64,000 nt of DNA from Halichoerus grypus (lineage: Eukaryota; Chordata; Mammalia; Carnivora; Phocidae): the NCBI RefSeq assembly GCF_964656455.1, contig NC_135715.1, positions 39,008,603 through 39,072,602 on the forward strand. The letters are read 5' to 3'. The notes under the pieces are model-generated. The model saw only the letters and a program-made list of their open reading frames with translations. It was not told where the DNA came from and did no database searches. Shown one piece after another: positions 1-10,118 of the stretch. The position numbers and the translations under genes are program-made. Position 1 is the stretch's first letter, and the number at the start of each line of letters is the position of its first letter.

Positions 1-655
1 GTTTTAAATGCTGAACTCGGAATTTAAATGTGAACTGATTCATAGAGTTTATTTATTAAATTTCTTTTTCAGTTCTCCAGAGTTCTATGCTAATAAATTT
101 AGATACTCATATGGTATGGACTGATCCAATGACTCACCATAATTTATGTTTCATAACATCAAATAAATAAATTTTAAGATATGTACCTTAGAAGCAATCT
201 ATTTACTTTGCATATTCCTTATCTTTAGTACCATGGCAATAACATGTAATAAAGTTGGATGTACCTAAGAGATAATTATTGACATTTTAAATTTCAAACC
301 CATTTAAGAATACATTAAGGAATTTTGACTAGGCCTTTGAGCTATTTCAGTTCCTTAAGAATAGAAAATTGGAAGATCTTTCTCTATTATTCATGTGATT
401 AGAGTTTGGTAAAATCCTATTTTATGTACTTTTATACTCTTTCATTTACACAAAAACGCTTTAGTTTAATTGGTACTGAGATACTTGACACTAGCTGGTG
501 CATATGAGGATGTTGAATAATTAATATTGGATATTTTCTTTCCGTTTTTTGGGTAGGGTGAGGTAATATCTTCCCTCATATGTGATAAGTTAGACTCTGT
601 AATTTACCTGTTATCCTTGAGTTCTACTCGTATATCCTGAAAGGTAAACTCTGGT
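1..655. other. AT-rich single-copy DNA
   Basis: No gene, RNA or repeat recognised. No reading frame of note on either strand. Confidence 0.5.
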
Positions 656-805
656 CTATTTTCCAACATATCCACATTCTAGGAATTTTTCATTTTTTTA
701 ATGAGGACACACAGAAATTGAGTGAATAAGTGAGTAAAACAACCAAATGATGATAATTTAAGTAAACCTGGGTTTGAACTTTCAGAACTATATTACTGTA
801 GTAGC
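656..805 (-). repeat. MIR-like relic
   Basis: A stretch resembling the MIR core in reverse complement: an 'atgaggacacacagaaattg' block followed by a 'cctgggtttgaact' block in the expected order. It is strongly diverged, as expected for this old tRNA-derived SINE shared by mammals. Edges are approximate. Confidence 0.4.
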
Positions 806-819
806 TAATTTGACTAAGC

Positions 820-1140
820 CTTTAACAAGGGACCCAAAATAATTCAGTGACTTAAAGAATACAAAAAAAAAAAAATAAGAATAAAGTAAAACAAACAAAT
901 TTATCTTAATGGTCCAAATTAGCTATTACAGGTCAATGAATGCTTGTACTCCATGAAGTCATTCAGAGACCCAAGGTAAGGCAGCTGTGTCATCTTCAAC
1001 TAGTGTTCTCCAAAGTCATTCTAGAAAAGGTGGAGGAAAAAAAGCACTGAGGATCTAACATGCAAGTTGGTCCAGAAATCAACCACATGACTACACCCAG
1101 CTACAGAGAGTGCTGGAAAATATAGTAACTCCTATCTACA
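820..1140 (+). repeat. Ancient interspersed repeat, family unassigned
   Basis: Contains, in order, 'tccatgaagtcattcagaga', a 'catcttcaactagtg' block and 'cacatgactacacccagcta' followed by 'ctggaaaatatagta'. I recognise this order from a widespread old mammalian repeat but cannot name the family safely. Diverged; edges approximate. Confidence 0.4.
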
Positions 1141-2529
1141 ACTCTATTATTATAAAATAGAGAACAGAATTTGGTGTATAATTACCAATGTCCACCATAA
1201 ACCCCTTAACATATAAAAAATATTTTTTAAAAGAGTATAAAGTTCAGAAAGAAATCTCAGAAACATGGGAATTAGAATTGCCATTCCCATGATATGCAGC
1301 CTTAGGTTCATACTGGTCTTGCATCAAAGGTTATTCTATGAAAGATGTTGTTGACCTCACTGATATCAACATCAGAGGTGATTGATCTTTTTGCCAGTAT
1401 CTCCTTGTTATCTTTAATAATGTACAATGGTGTATCATCTAATACAAGTCCTAAAAATATTTACATATTCACACTTTATAGCCTCATATGATAATCAATT
1501 TAATGAGCTAACTCGTGGTTTACAAAACATCCATTTATCTTCATCTTATTGAAGGTTATTTGATTTTTCATTGTACTGATATGCTAGGATTTGTAGTAAA
1601 TATTTTCATATTCATCTTATATTCCTCATAATTTTTAAAATATGTTTATTCTGAATGTATAACTGTTTTTTTTTTCCTTAAACACTAAAATACACTGTTT
1701 TATCCATGATAGCCATTTAATTATGAGTTTGGAAATCTAAATCTCATTTTAGACTATTTTAAAGAGCAGCCATATCTTCCCTCCCCTGAGTAATGTATGT
1801 TTACTCTGGACCTTCTGCAGGTCCATGTTACCAAAATATGACCATACTCACCAGGCACTTGTTATTATTAAGGCACCTTGTTGAGAGCTCTAAGGGTTGC
1901 AAAATACGTTGACATGCACATGGAGCCACTTAGGGACAGAGGCCTCCTGGTCCATAGCCATCAGGACACATGATCTGGGATTCAAAAGCAAACTGGAGAA
2001 ATTCTCTGTAGTTGTCAATTTCTTATTCACTGGAATTTTCTTCTTGTGATCTTCGACTGTTTTGTTCATCCTTGTTTTCCTGGACAATGTTTCAAAATCC
2101 AGGACATATATTTCTTATTTCCTCAATTTTATGGGATTCCTCTATCTCCATCCCCTAACACCTTAGACTCCCAATTTCAGTTAATTTTATGTGGTTTTTT
2201 TTGGGGGGGGGTTTGGGGAGGAATATAGTTACTATGTATTTCAGAAAACCAGAATTGCTTTTTTCACATTAAAGAAAGTTAAACAAGAGGGATTTGCAAT
2301 GTAGTGCACAATATTTTGTGACAAAAAATTCTCTCTTTATTCTACAGAATAAAGTGGAAAGATGATGAGTTTTAATGCTAAAAAAATACTCACTTTTATT
2401 CCCAGCTCCAATACTTTATTTCAACTGAACAGACATATACTTCATTCCTATGATATGTCATTCACTCTCCTAGCTATACACTGTAAGTTCAGAAAAGAAT
2501 CAGACAGTTATGGCCCTCAAAAGTATTCA
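1141..2529. other. AT-rich single-copy DNA
   Basis: No gene or repeat recognised. Contains a short G-run near 2203-2212. Two overlapping 60-65 codon frames around 1890-2228 have no domain, no coding-like composition and no repeat homology that I can see. Confidence 0.5.
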
Positions 2530-2665
2530 TAGTCTGCTAACTGTGTGATATAGACAATTTAGTTCATATTTGTAGGTACCAGTTTCCTTCTCTGTGGAAA
2601 GGGAATAAGATTTGTCTCATAAGAATATTATGAGAAATTAAATGATTTTATTTAATTCCCATAAT
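2530..2665 (+). repeat. MIR-like relic
   Basis: Shows the downstream half of MIR: 'taactgtgtgatatagacaa', 'cagtttccttctctgtggaa' and a '...tcataagaatattatgagaa' block, matching the family's 'cagtttcctcatctgtaaa' and 'ggttgttgtgagga' landmarks. Diverged. Confidence 0.5.
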
Positions 2666-3365
2666 TATAATGAATATGAACTTGTATGTTTCTACTCTGG
2701 GGTCAGCAAATTTTTCCTTCTATGGATTAAAGTAATTTAAAAATGTTAATATTACCGTTTTAGAAATTGTTTAATATTGACTTTACATAGAGGAAGCAAA
2801 AAGTAAATATCCCTAAGTACATTACAAGCTAGTGATAAACAGTTTATCACAAATTGTTTCCACATTGTTATAATTCATTTTTCATTAGTGGTTTCTTCAC
2901 ATAAAAATAAACCCTAGAGATATATTCATTTCATATGAACTTCAACCTATCTTAGAATATTAATATTACATATATATACACATATGTATTTATAAATACG
3001 TATATGTAATTTCTTCCTTGGTTAATACTTCTCACAAATAAGAAGAGACAATGAATTACTAATATGATTTATAATCTTGGTATAAGAAGAGCCAGACTTT
3101 TCATTTTAGTTTCTAATATAAATGTTTGCTGTATTTCCACTTATATCAATGTTTCATCTGGTTAATATATTTATTACATAATTATGAAAATAGGCAGTCA
3201 GCAAGTAGGCTTCTTTATGGAATTCTCAAGGAATCAGAATTCCTAATGCCTGTATAGATTAAGTATAGCATGATATATTTTTAAAAATCTTTCATGCAAT
3301 GTTTCTTCACAACTCTGGACTATAAGATTTGCTTTAGAAGTCAGTTTACGCCTTCCCTACCCCCA

Positions 3366-3366
<1 letters not shown>
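2666..3366. other. AT-rich single-copy DNA
   Basis: No recognised feature. A short (TA)-rich patch lies near 2970-3005. Confidence 0.5.

Positions 3367-3408
<42 letters not shown>
3367..3408. repeat. (CA)21 microsatellite
   Basis: An uninterrupted CA run of about 42 bp. Pure dinucleotide tracts of this length are usually length-polymorphic. Confidence 0.95.
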
Positions 3409-3409
<1 letters not shown>

Positions 3410-4177
3410 CTCTTCCAACAAAGAGAATGAAGAAAAAGTTAAGAAGCCATTTAGTTAAGAAAGATAGTTCAGGAAGAAATGGGTGACAACACTACCAGAA
3501 ATTAGAAGAAAAAATAATGATTAAATTTACTTATTGATAATCAGTGAATTTCTAAAACTAACAAAAATATGAAGATTTAATATTAACATTATTACAAGAA
3601 AGTTTATGTTCAGAGTATTTATTTGTCCCCATGCATGTTTTGATAGTTTTGGTTGTCTGGATGCCATGTTTAAACAAACTGTGGTGTATTTTGTGACTTT
3701 TTGCCATTCTGCTTAGAGTGGGACTATGGTATCATTTATCTAGAATGATTAAGCAGTGTTGAGCTTTGGGACAATGCAATGAAACTTTTTATAGGTAGAG
3801 CCGATATGAGAATGGGAGTATAGTCACAACAAAGGAAATAGAGATAGTAGAATAGACAGCCTACTCTGTTTACCTTACCCCCCCCCCCCTTCAGGATCCA
3901 CTGAGCCAGTTTTCTTGATTGGATGATATTTCTCCATTCATTTTTTATTTGAAGTGGAAAATTCCTTTAACAAAAATTGTATTAACAACCTACTAAGAAG
4001 TTTTTGGGAATACAGATATGAATGTGTGTCATACTTTTCTTCGTATCTGCTCCCATTTGAATCTCTTTGTTTATTCCTTTCTTTGTTCGTTGTCACCAGC
4101 ACTAACTCATAAATTCTAGGACTGGTTTCACTCTTCACTGCACACCTGCCTGCCAGATCCCCAGCTGTAAGAGTACA
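3409..4177. other. AT-rich single-copy DNA
   Basis: No gene recognised. Holds an 11-base C-run near 3880-3890. A 66-codon minus-strand frame at 3938-4138 has no recognisable feature. Confidence 0.5.
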
Positions 4178-4348
4178 GTGGAACTGTGGTGTCCAATACA
4201 GTAGCCGATAGACACATGTGGCTTTTACAGTTTAATGAATTAAAAATTAAATAAAATTAAGTTTAGTTCCTCAATGGTACCTGCCACATTTCAGTTGTTA
4301 AATAGGCACATGAGGCTAGTGGCTACCATATTAGACAGGGTGGGGAAT
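4178..4348. repeat. MER5A-like hAT DNA transposon relic
   Basis: Terminal 'gtgtccaatacagtagccg' and the inverted partner 'gtggctaccatattagaca' bracket an AT-rich core ('gaattaaaaattaaataaaa') with 'acatgtggct' and 'catgaggctagtggct' blocks. This is the arrangement of MER5A, a non-autonomous hAT-Charlie element about 189 bp long. The copy is nearly full length. The termini are inverted, so no strand is assigned. Confidence 0.8.
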
Positions 4349-5454
4349 ATGTTCATGACTACTGAAAAAAGAGTAGAGCTACTTTAGAATAAGTAACAGT
4401 TTAGTGGCTTGCTTTTGGTAGATTGCTTCATCATTTTTCTGAGACAATTGTTAACATAACACAGAATTGTAAAAATCATACATTATTAGTACATGGATTT
4501 AGTGAAATTTTATCTTCTATAATAAGGCAAGAAGATTTTAATAGTGGGACGTTTTTAAACTTGTTTACTTGTTTTGTTTTTGTTGCCCTCTTTTTTTTTT
4601 TTATTAGTTTTTAACTGAAGTGAATCATTGTTATTTACTGTCTTGAAATGAAAGAACTTCAGTTTATACATTACAAACCTTGCTCACTTCTTTCACAGAA
4701 AATTTTTCTTTGAAGTCATTGGGAGATCCAACCAGGAATAGGAGATAGAAGAATTGTGCCAGGGGGCAAAATGCTATTCCTTTTCATGTATCTATAAAAT
4801 GAAATAAAGTATGTTTGATGAATTGCCAGTCTATTTGCTCTGCTTCAAAACTTGCAGGGTACCTATGTTGTTATGAAATATAGATGCCAAGGAAAACTGG
4901 AGTGACTGAAAAGGGAGTGAAAATGTTAGAAGGGGTGGTGAGGAACTTTGTAAAAAATACAAAGTAGAAGAATTACAATGCCTGGGTCTATTGTTAGCTG
5001 TTTCTGTGAGCTAATGTTTCATACAGACTGAAAGTGCCCTTGGCATTTCTGATATTTCATGACTTAGGAATCCATTTTCATGAATGTATCTCACTAAGTC
5101 TTAAACAAATGCTATGCATTATATTTATAAGTATAAGTAAAACACATCATCCAGCCTCAGAATGTTTAAATATTAGTTTGATATGAATTAGCTATACCTG
5201 CTTCCCTTTTCTAATGTTTTATGACTATAGCTATGCTTATTTCATTTTTATATTTGTTCTGAAATTTTATTTTTAAGCCTCCTTATGTCTATTTTAGGCA
5301 AAATCTATTTAGACTAAAAAAATTCAACCCAAGATATATGTTTTATTTTAATGGATTAATTTAGTTGATTATATTTATCATATTTTGTTACAGTAGTTAA
5401 ATTTTCACTTGGCATTCTAATTTATGCTTTTATGATTTACGATTTTGTTTTTTT
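4349..5454. other. AT-rich single-copy DNA
   Basis: No gene or repeat recognised. A 63-codon frame at 4423-4614 ends in a T-run that reads as phenylalanine and has no domain. Confidence 0.5.
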
Positions 5455-6040
5455 GGTACAAAAGTGGATGGAGCATGACTTTGTTTTGTCACAAAAACCA
5501 AGGCAGTTTCAGTGACATGAGGGCGCAGAAAGACACAGAATTGCACTTCAGAGTTTAGGCCTCTTTCACACAAGGAGATGCCTGCTCTACCCTGCCACAC
5601 CTTGAATTGGCAGTAACAGGGCAGTAGCCCTCCTCTGTTCCCCTAGTCCCAGCTTGGGAATTGTATCCCATGTCAAGAAGTTCTCACTGTAACTGCAGGA
5701 ACACAGGTCCCATGTCCCTATCCCCTTTGTTCCATGTGTGCACACCCACATCAATATAAAAGTGTGCCCTGTATTAAAAAGCTGTCTCTCTCCGTTGTCT
5801 CTCTTTCTCTCTCTCTGTCTCTCTCTGTCTAAGAGGACAGGGAGACCTCACTTGATTGCAAAGGGAATGTGCCTTGGACTGAGAAAAAGAAATATGCAGT
5901 GTTGTGTCTCAATGCCTGGCTGGTAAATGACACACTTAACTGCAAGGTGAGCAAGCCTCCCCACTTCTCTTCTATAACCTCTGTTAGGCAGATGTCAACC
6001 CCACTGACAGGACACAGAAGAGGCCACAGTGAGGATGATT
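5455..6040. other. GC-richer block with TATA-like motif and CT-rich tract
   Basis: Clearly richer in G+C than its flanks. A 'caatataaaagtgtgccc' motif near 5751 is followed 30-70 bases later by a CT-rich tract (5785-5831). This resembles the U3-R-U5 layout of a plus-strand LTR, but no LTR termini or primer-binding site could be placed. It abuts the minus-strand LTR-like block and may belong to the same broken endogenous retrovirus. Short frames on both strands here are not coding. Confidence 0.3.
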
Positions 6041-6646
6041 GTAACTGGGGAAAAGGGGTACAAGAGCACCTGGTTCCGGGGGTCCCAAACAGACCAGGCT
6101 CTGCCACTCACCGCTGACAAAATCCAAAGGCAGAGAGAGTAGTGGTGGTGAAACAAGAAAGGAATTTATTTCGGTGAGGCCCACACTGGGAAAAGAGGGG
6201 ACTAGTGATCCAAAAGCTGTCTCCAAAGTGCTGAAAATACTTCCAGGTTTATATAAAGAAAATGTGGGACAAAGGTCGGCAGGTACGTGCAGGTGGGCAG
6301 TAAAGGTCAGGTCGATCATTGTCTTGGGTTCAGTCATGCGAGGTCTTTATTGCTTGAGGTGGTAATTTTGGTTCCCAGGATGCTTTGCCATCTGGGTCTT
6401 TTGCCTGAGTTAAAACTTAATCAGTTAGAAAGTACAGAAACAGAGGTAATTGAAGTCCTCTTTAATGATTGCTTTCACCCTGGCTTCAAGAGGCTAGGAG
6501 TTGGGGCCCCCCCACAGGCACTGCCATGCTTTTGGCAGTGTTGTGAGGAATGACATTTTTAGCCCAACCAGAACACAGAAGGTGTTGGGGAATGCAGGGC
6601 TGGAGAATAAGGCAGCACAGGACGGTGACGTCCTTCCAGCTTCCTG

Positions 6647-6680
<34 letters not shown>

Positions 6681-6890
6681 CACGCAGGTTTTCTGTTGTT
6701 AGGGCACTGAGGGATCTCAGTGATGTGGTGGGGCTCGGCTGCTCTCCGAGTGCCAAAACCTGAGGGCGTGTGTCTGTCCCCACCCTGGGGTAAGAAGCAA
6801 AGTTTGCTGGGAGAGGCAGAATAGCCACGGATGAAAGAATCCCAAATGGGGACAGAAGAGGAGACCATGTAAGAGATTCACTCTTGTTCA
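6041..6890 (-). mobile_element. ERV-type LTR (probable), old copy
   Basis: Read on the minus strand, there is a TATA-like 'tttatataaacc' (about 6246-6258), then a polyadenylation signal in 'gaaataaattcctttcttg' (about 6158-6176), then a U5-like segment and 'gtctgtttgggacccccgga' (about 6074-6093). This is the order of U3, R and U5 in a gammaretrovirus-like (ERV1) LTR. The GC-rich U3 side contains a (CA)n expansion. No gag, pol or env reading frame is present, so this is a solitary or internally deleted relic. The outer edges are uncertain and no target duplication was found. The family is not assigned. Confidence 0.5.
6646..6685. repeat. (CA)n microsatellite, imperfect
   Basis: A CA run with two G interruptions near its right end. 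It lies within the LTR-like block, so it probably expanded after that insertion. It explains several short overlapping frames that read as Thr-His or Cys-Val repeats. Confidence 0.9.
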
Positions 6891-7080
6891 TCGTATTTTT
6901 CTAATATGGCATTTATTTAAAATGTTGGTTGAGTAGTATTTCTGACTTATTTTCTTTTGCTTCCCTGATCGATGTTCTAGGAAATTGATGAATTAGTTTC
7001 AGGACTGACTCCATGGACTTTAGCCCACAGAAGGGTCCTGCGCTTGTTTTAATGTTCTACTGTTGCCATCTTGGAATGTG
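6891..7080. other. Short unassigned stretch
   Basis: Contains 'ctactgttgccatcttgg', a phrase I associate with an old dispersed repeat, but it is too short to name. Nothing coding seen. Confidence 0.3.
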
Positions 7081-7283
7081 TTTTTTTTTTTTTTTTTAAG
7101 ATTTTATTTATTTATTTGACAGAGAGAGAAAGAGCACAAGTAGGGGGAGGAGCAAGCAGAGGGAGAGGGAGAAGCAGGCTCCCCGCTGAGCAAGGAGTCT
7201 GACTCGGGGCTCCATCCCAGGACCCTGGGATCATGACCTGAGCGGAAAGCAGATGCTTAACGACTGAGCCACCCAGGCGCCCC
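7081..7283 (-). mobile_element. Can-SINE (SINEC)
   Basis: A complete tRNA-derived carnivoran SINE in reverse: T-run, 'aagattttatttatttattt', a GA-rich tract, a central 'gaccctgggatcatgacctg' and the tRNA-like head 'tgagccacccaggcgcccc'. Pol III A and B boxes lie in the head. No clear target duplication was found. Confidence 0.95.
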
Positions 7284-7570
7284 TTGTTTTGTCTTTATAA
7301 TTCAGCCTTCATACGTCTGCAAGAGCTATCATCTTAAGGCAAAGATATCATCCAGATTGCCACTTATTTAGGAGATTGTTATTACGCACGACAAACCACT
7401 TTTTGTAAAATTATTTTTCTAGTCTACATATGTTTCCTGAGTGTATTTTGTATTTAGTGGTAATTTAGTGATTTGGTAATTTGACAATTTCTATTAAATT
7501 TCTATTAAAGAATTTTCATTCTCTTCTTGTTTAACAGTAATGGTGTTTTTTTCCTCTGTATCTAAGATTA
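7284..7570. other. AT-rich single-copy DNA
   Basis: No recognised feature. Confidence 0.5.
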
Positions 7571-7580
7571 GGTGATACCA

Positions 7581-7768
7581 ATTTTTTTAAAGATTTATTT
7601 ATTTATTTTAGAGAGAAGGAGAGAGAGAGAGCAGGGAGAGGGGTGGAGGGAGAGAGAGAATCTTCGAGCAGACTCCCCACTGAGCATGAAGCCTGACCCA
7701 GTGCTCAATCCCTGGACCCTGAGACCATGACCTGAGCCAAAATCAAGAGTCAGCCACCCAGGCACCCC
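7581..7768 (-). mobile_element. Older Can-SINE
   Basis: A diverged SINE with 'aaagatttatttatttattt', 'gactccccactgagcatgaa' and 'cagccacccaggcacccc'. Imperfect flanking duplications: 'ggtgatacc' at 7571-7579 and 'gatgatacc' at 7771-7779. The body is more diverged than the SINE immediately to its right, consistent with an earlier insertion. Confidence 0.9.
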
Positions 7769-7786
7769 ATGATGATACCCACTTTT

Positions 7787-7986
7787 TTTTTTTTTTTAAG
7801 ATTTTATTTATTTATTTGACAGAGAGAGACACAGCGAGAGAGGGAACACAAGCAGGGGGAGTGGGAGAGGGAGAAGCAGGCCTCCCGCTGAGCAGGGAGC
7901 CCAATGTGGGGCTCGATCCCAGGACCCTGGGACCATGACCTGAGCCATAGGCAAACGTTTAAAGACTGAGCCACCCAGGCGCCCTA
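7787..7986 (-). mobile_element. Can-SINE with perfect 15-bp target duplication
   Basis: Full-length reverse SINE. The 15-base target 'atgatacccactttt' is present at 7772-7786 and again at 7987-8001 without mismatch. Its left duplication overlaps the right duplication of the older SINE, so it landed at the same junction later. Confidence 0.97.
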
Positions 7987-8030
7987 ATGATACCCACTTT
8001 TTAAGAGTCATTCAGTATCTTACACTGATT

Positions 8031-8046
8031 TGTGTGTGTGTGTGTT
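8031..8046. repeat. Short (TG)n tract
   Basis: A 16-base TG run followed by a GA-rich patch to about 8075. Confidence 0.8.
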
Positions 8047-8394
8047 TGTCTGTGTGACACAGAAAGAGAGAGAGATTGACAAAAACTTTCTCTCTGTACC
8101 TACACTCTTTTTGTGCTTATTCTTCATTTTTCCTTCTTGCAGAGGTTTTCTGTTATAGAATCTAGAGCTAGTATAAAAGAGATAGTCAATGTCAGGTTTC
8201 TAATTATGAAGTAGATTTTGTCTTCTAGTTCACTCTATTCCTGAAGCAAACCTTAAAATAGAGGGTTAAACCAGAGGGTTAGGTGTCCAACTTCTACTGC
8301 ACACATTTACCCTGATTTTAGGAACTGTGCGTTTTCATTTTGAAATATTTTGGACTCCTAAAATCTGGTTTTGAGCTAGTGGTAGGAACTGGAA

Positions 8395-8600
8395 AGCCAA
8401 CATTCTATTGTGTTTAAGAAAACGGATTTTGGAATTCAATTGAATTCCAGTCATACCAACCCTTCTTAATATGATTATATCTTCAGTTCCAAAACCGCAG
8501 TTTTCTCATGTGAAAAATTAAATTGTAATGCTTATGTCATAGTATTGTTCTGAGGATAGAAAGAGATAATTGCCTGTCAACAATCACAAATGATTGTTGA
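8395..8600 (+). repeat. MIR relic
   Basis: Recognisable landmarks in order: 'aaaacggattttggaattc', 'attccagtcataccaac', 'cagttttctcatgtgaaa' and 'tcatagtattgttctgagga'. Diverged, and nearly full length for the family. Confidence 0.65.
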
Positions 8601-9394
8601 TTGTCATGTAATATTTGTTGTTATTGCTCCTGGGGTGGGCGTAAGAAGGTGCAGATGGATTTTGATCATCCTGTCATCATAGCTCTTGATACGATACTGG
8701 CAGAGGTTAAAATGGGTTCAGCCACTGTTACATACCACGGATATTGCTGGAATGCTTCCCCTACCCACATCATATTATTGGTGGAAATGGCATTTAGAAA
8801 GGTAAAATTCCTTGTGCTGCTAAAGAGTCAATAATCTAGATGAGTGCTTCAGATATCTGTATTTGCATGTGTATGCTTCACTAATACTATGTTTTGATAA
8901 TGGTGACTGTAAATGGGAGAATCTCACAAATAACTGTACAATCATTACTGTTTGTTTCTTCCTGAGTCACCATGAGCAACTTTCACATGAGTTGCATATG
9001 GAGTGTGCTCTGCTGACACACCATATCTGTGTGATCAAGAAGAGACAGTGGCAAAAATGTAAAGTACAGCTATGGAGAATGATCAGGATCAGAGCAAATC
9101 ACAGCAGCTTTTGAAAATAATGGCCACTTCTAGAGAATTATCTTAGTGATACCTGAATGGCCTGGAGCGTTTCGTCATGGGAAAAAGTCCTGAAACTCCT
9201 TTTTTGTGATTTATTATGGTTTAACTATTATGTACTCATCCACTTTAGGAATGAATTTGACTTTTGACAACTGTATAAACCAGTCAAGATATACATAAAA
9301 TAAAATATATCTCATTAAAGTTATCCAAACAATATATAACATAATTCTAAAAGAATCCACTTTATATTTATCCATTGCCATTTGTTTAGGTCTA
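8601..9394. other. Single-copy DNA without recognised gene
   Basis: Carries isolated plus-strand frames of 77 codons (8601-8834) and 83 codons (8863-9114). Neither shows a domain, signal peptide or splice context that I recognise. The right part is AT-rich. Confidence 0.45.
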
Positions 9395-9403
9395 TATATT
9401 CCT

Positions 9404-10108
9404 TTTTTTTTTCATTTTTTTAAATTTTATTATGTTATGTTAATCACCATACATTACATCATTAGTTTTTTTTTTTTTTTAAAGATTTTATTTATTTATT
9501 TGACAGAGAGAGACACAGCAAGAGAAGGAACACAAGCAGAGGGAGTGGGAGAGGGAGAAAGCAGGCTTCCTGCCGAGCAGGGAGCCCGATGCGGGGCTCG
9601 ATCCCAGGACCCTGGGATCATGACCTGAGCCGAAGGCAGACGCTTAACGACTGAGCCACCCAGGTGCCCCACATCATTAGTTTTTGATGGAGTGTTCCAT
9701 GATTCATTGTTTGCATATAACACCCAGTGCTCCATGCAGTACGTGCCCTCTTTAATACCCATTACCAGGCTAACCCATCCCTCCAGCCCCCTCCCATCTA
9801 GAACTCTCAGTTTGTTTCTCAGAGCCCATAGTCTCTCATGGTCCGTCTCCCTCTCCGATTTCCTCCCCTTCAGTTTTCCCTTCCTACTATCTTCTTTTTT
9901 TTTTTTTCTTAACATATAATGTATTATTTGTTTCAGAGGTACAGGTCTGTGACTCAACAGTCTTGTACAATTCACAGCGCTCACCATAGCACATACCCTC
10001 CCCAATGTCTATCACCCAGCCACCCCCTCCCTCCCACCCCCCACCACTCCAGCAACCCTCAGTTTGTTTGCTGAGATTAAGAATTCCTCATATCAGTGAG
10101 GTCATATT
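9404..10108 (-). mobile_element. 5'-truncated L1, 3' UTR only, split by a SINE
   Basis: Plus-strand landmarks 'atgttatgttaatcaccata', 'gttccatgattcattgtttg' and 'cagaggtacaggtctgtga' match the 3' UTR of the full-length L1 in this window, read in reverse. The copy stops at 'catatcagtgaggtcat', so no ORF2 remains. A 9-base repeat 'tatattcct' at 9395-9403 and 10110-10118 is a plausible target duplication. The Can-SINE at 9471-9670 interrupts it. Confidence 0.9.
9471..9670 (-). mobile_element. Can-SINE inside an L1 3' UTR
   Basis: Full-length reverse SINE ending in 'actgagccacccaggtgcccc'-type head. The perfect 15-base target 'acatcattagttttt' occurs at 9456-9470 and 9671-9685, and both copies are L1 sequence. 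The SINE is therefore younger than the L1. Confidence 0.97.
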
Positions 10109-10118
10109 GTATATTCCT

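Noticed and set aside
5984..6337. 117-codon minus-strand frame
   Set aside because: Coincides with the LTR regulatory region (TATA box, polyadenylation signal), not with any retroviral coding domain.
6494..6891. Overlapping 110-124 codon minus-strand frames with Cys-Val repeats
   Set aside because: They run through the (CA)n microsatellite in an LTR-like block. No retroviral or cellular domain is seen.
7081..7283. tRNA-like head considered as a tRNA gene
   Set aside because: It is the head of a Can-SINE joined to a CT/GA tract and A-rich tail. The acceptor-stem pairing and the surrounding repeat argue against a functional tRNA. The same applies to the other SINE heads.
8601..9114. Two neighbouring plus-strand frames (77 and 83 codons)
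   Set aside because: Different frames, no recognisable domain and no shared gene model. Consistent with chance in single-copy DNA.
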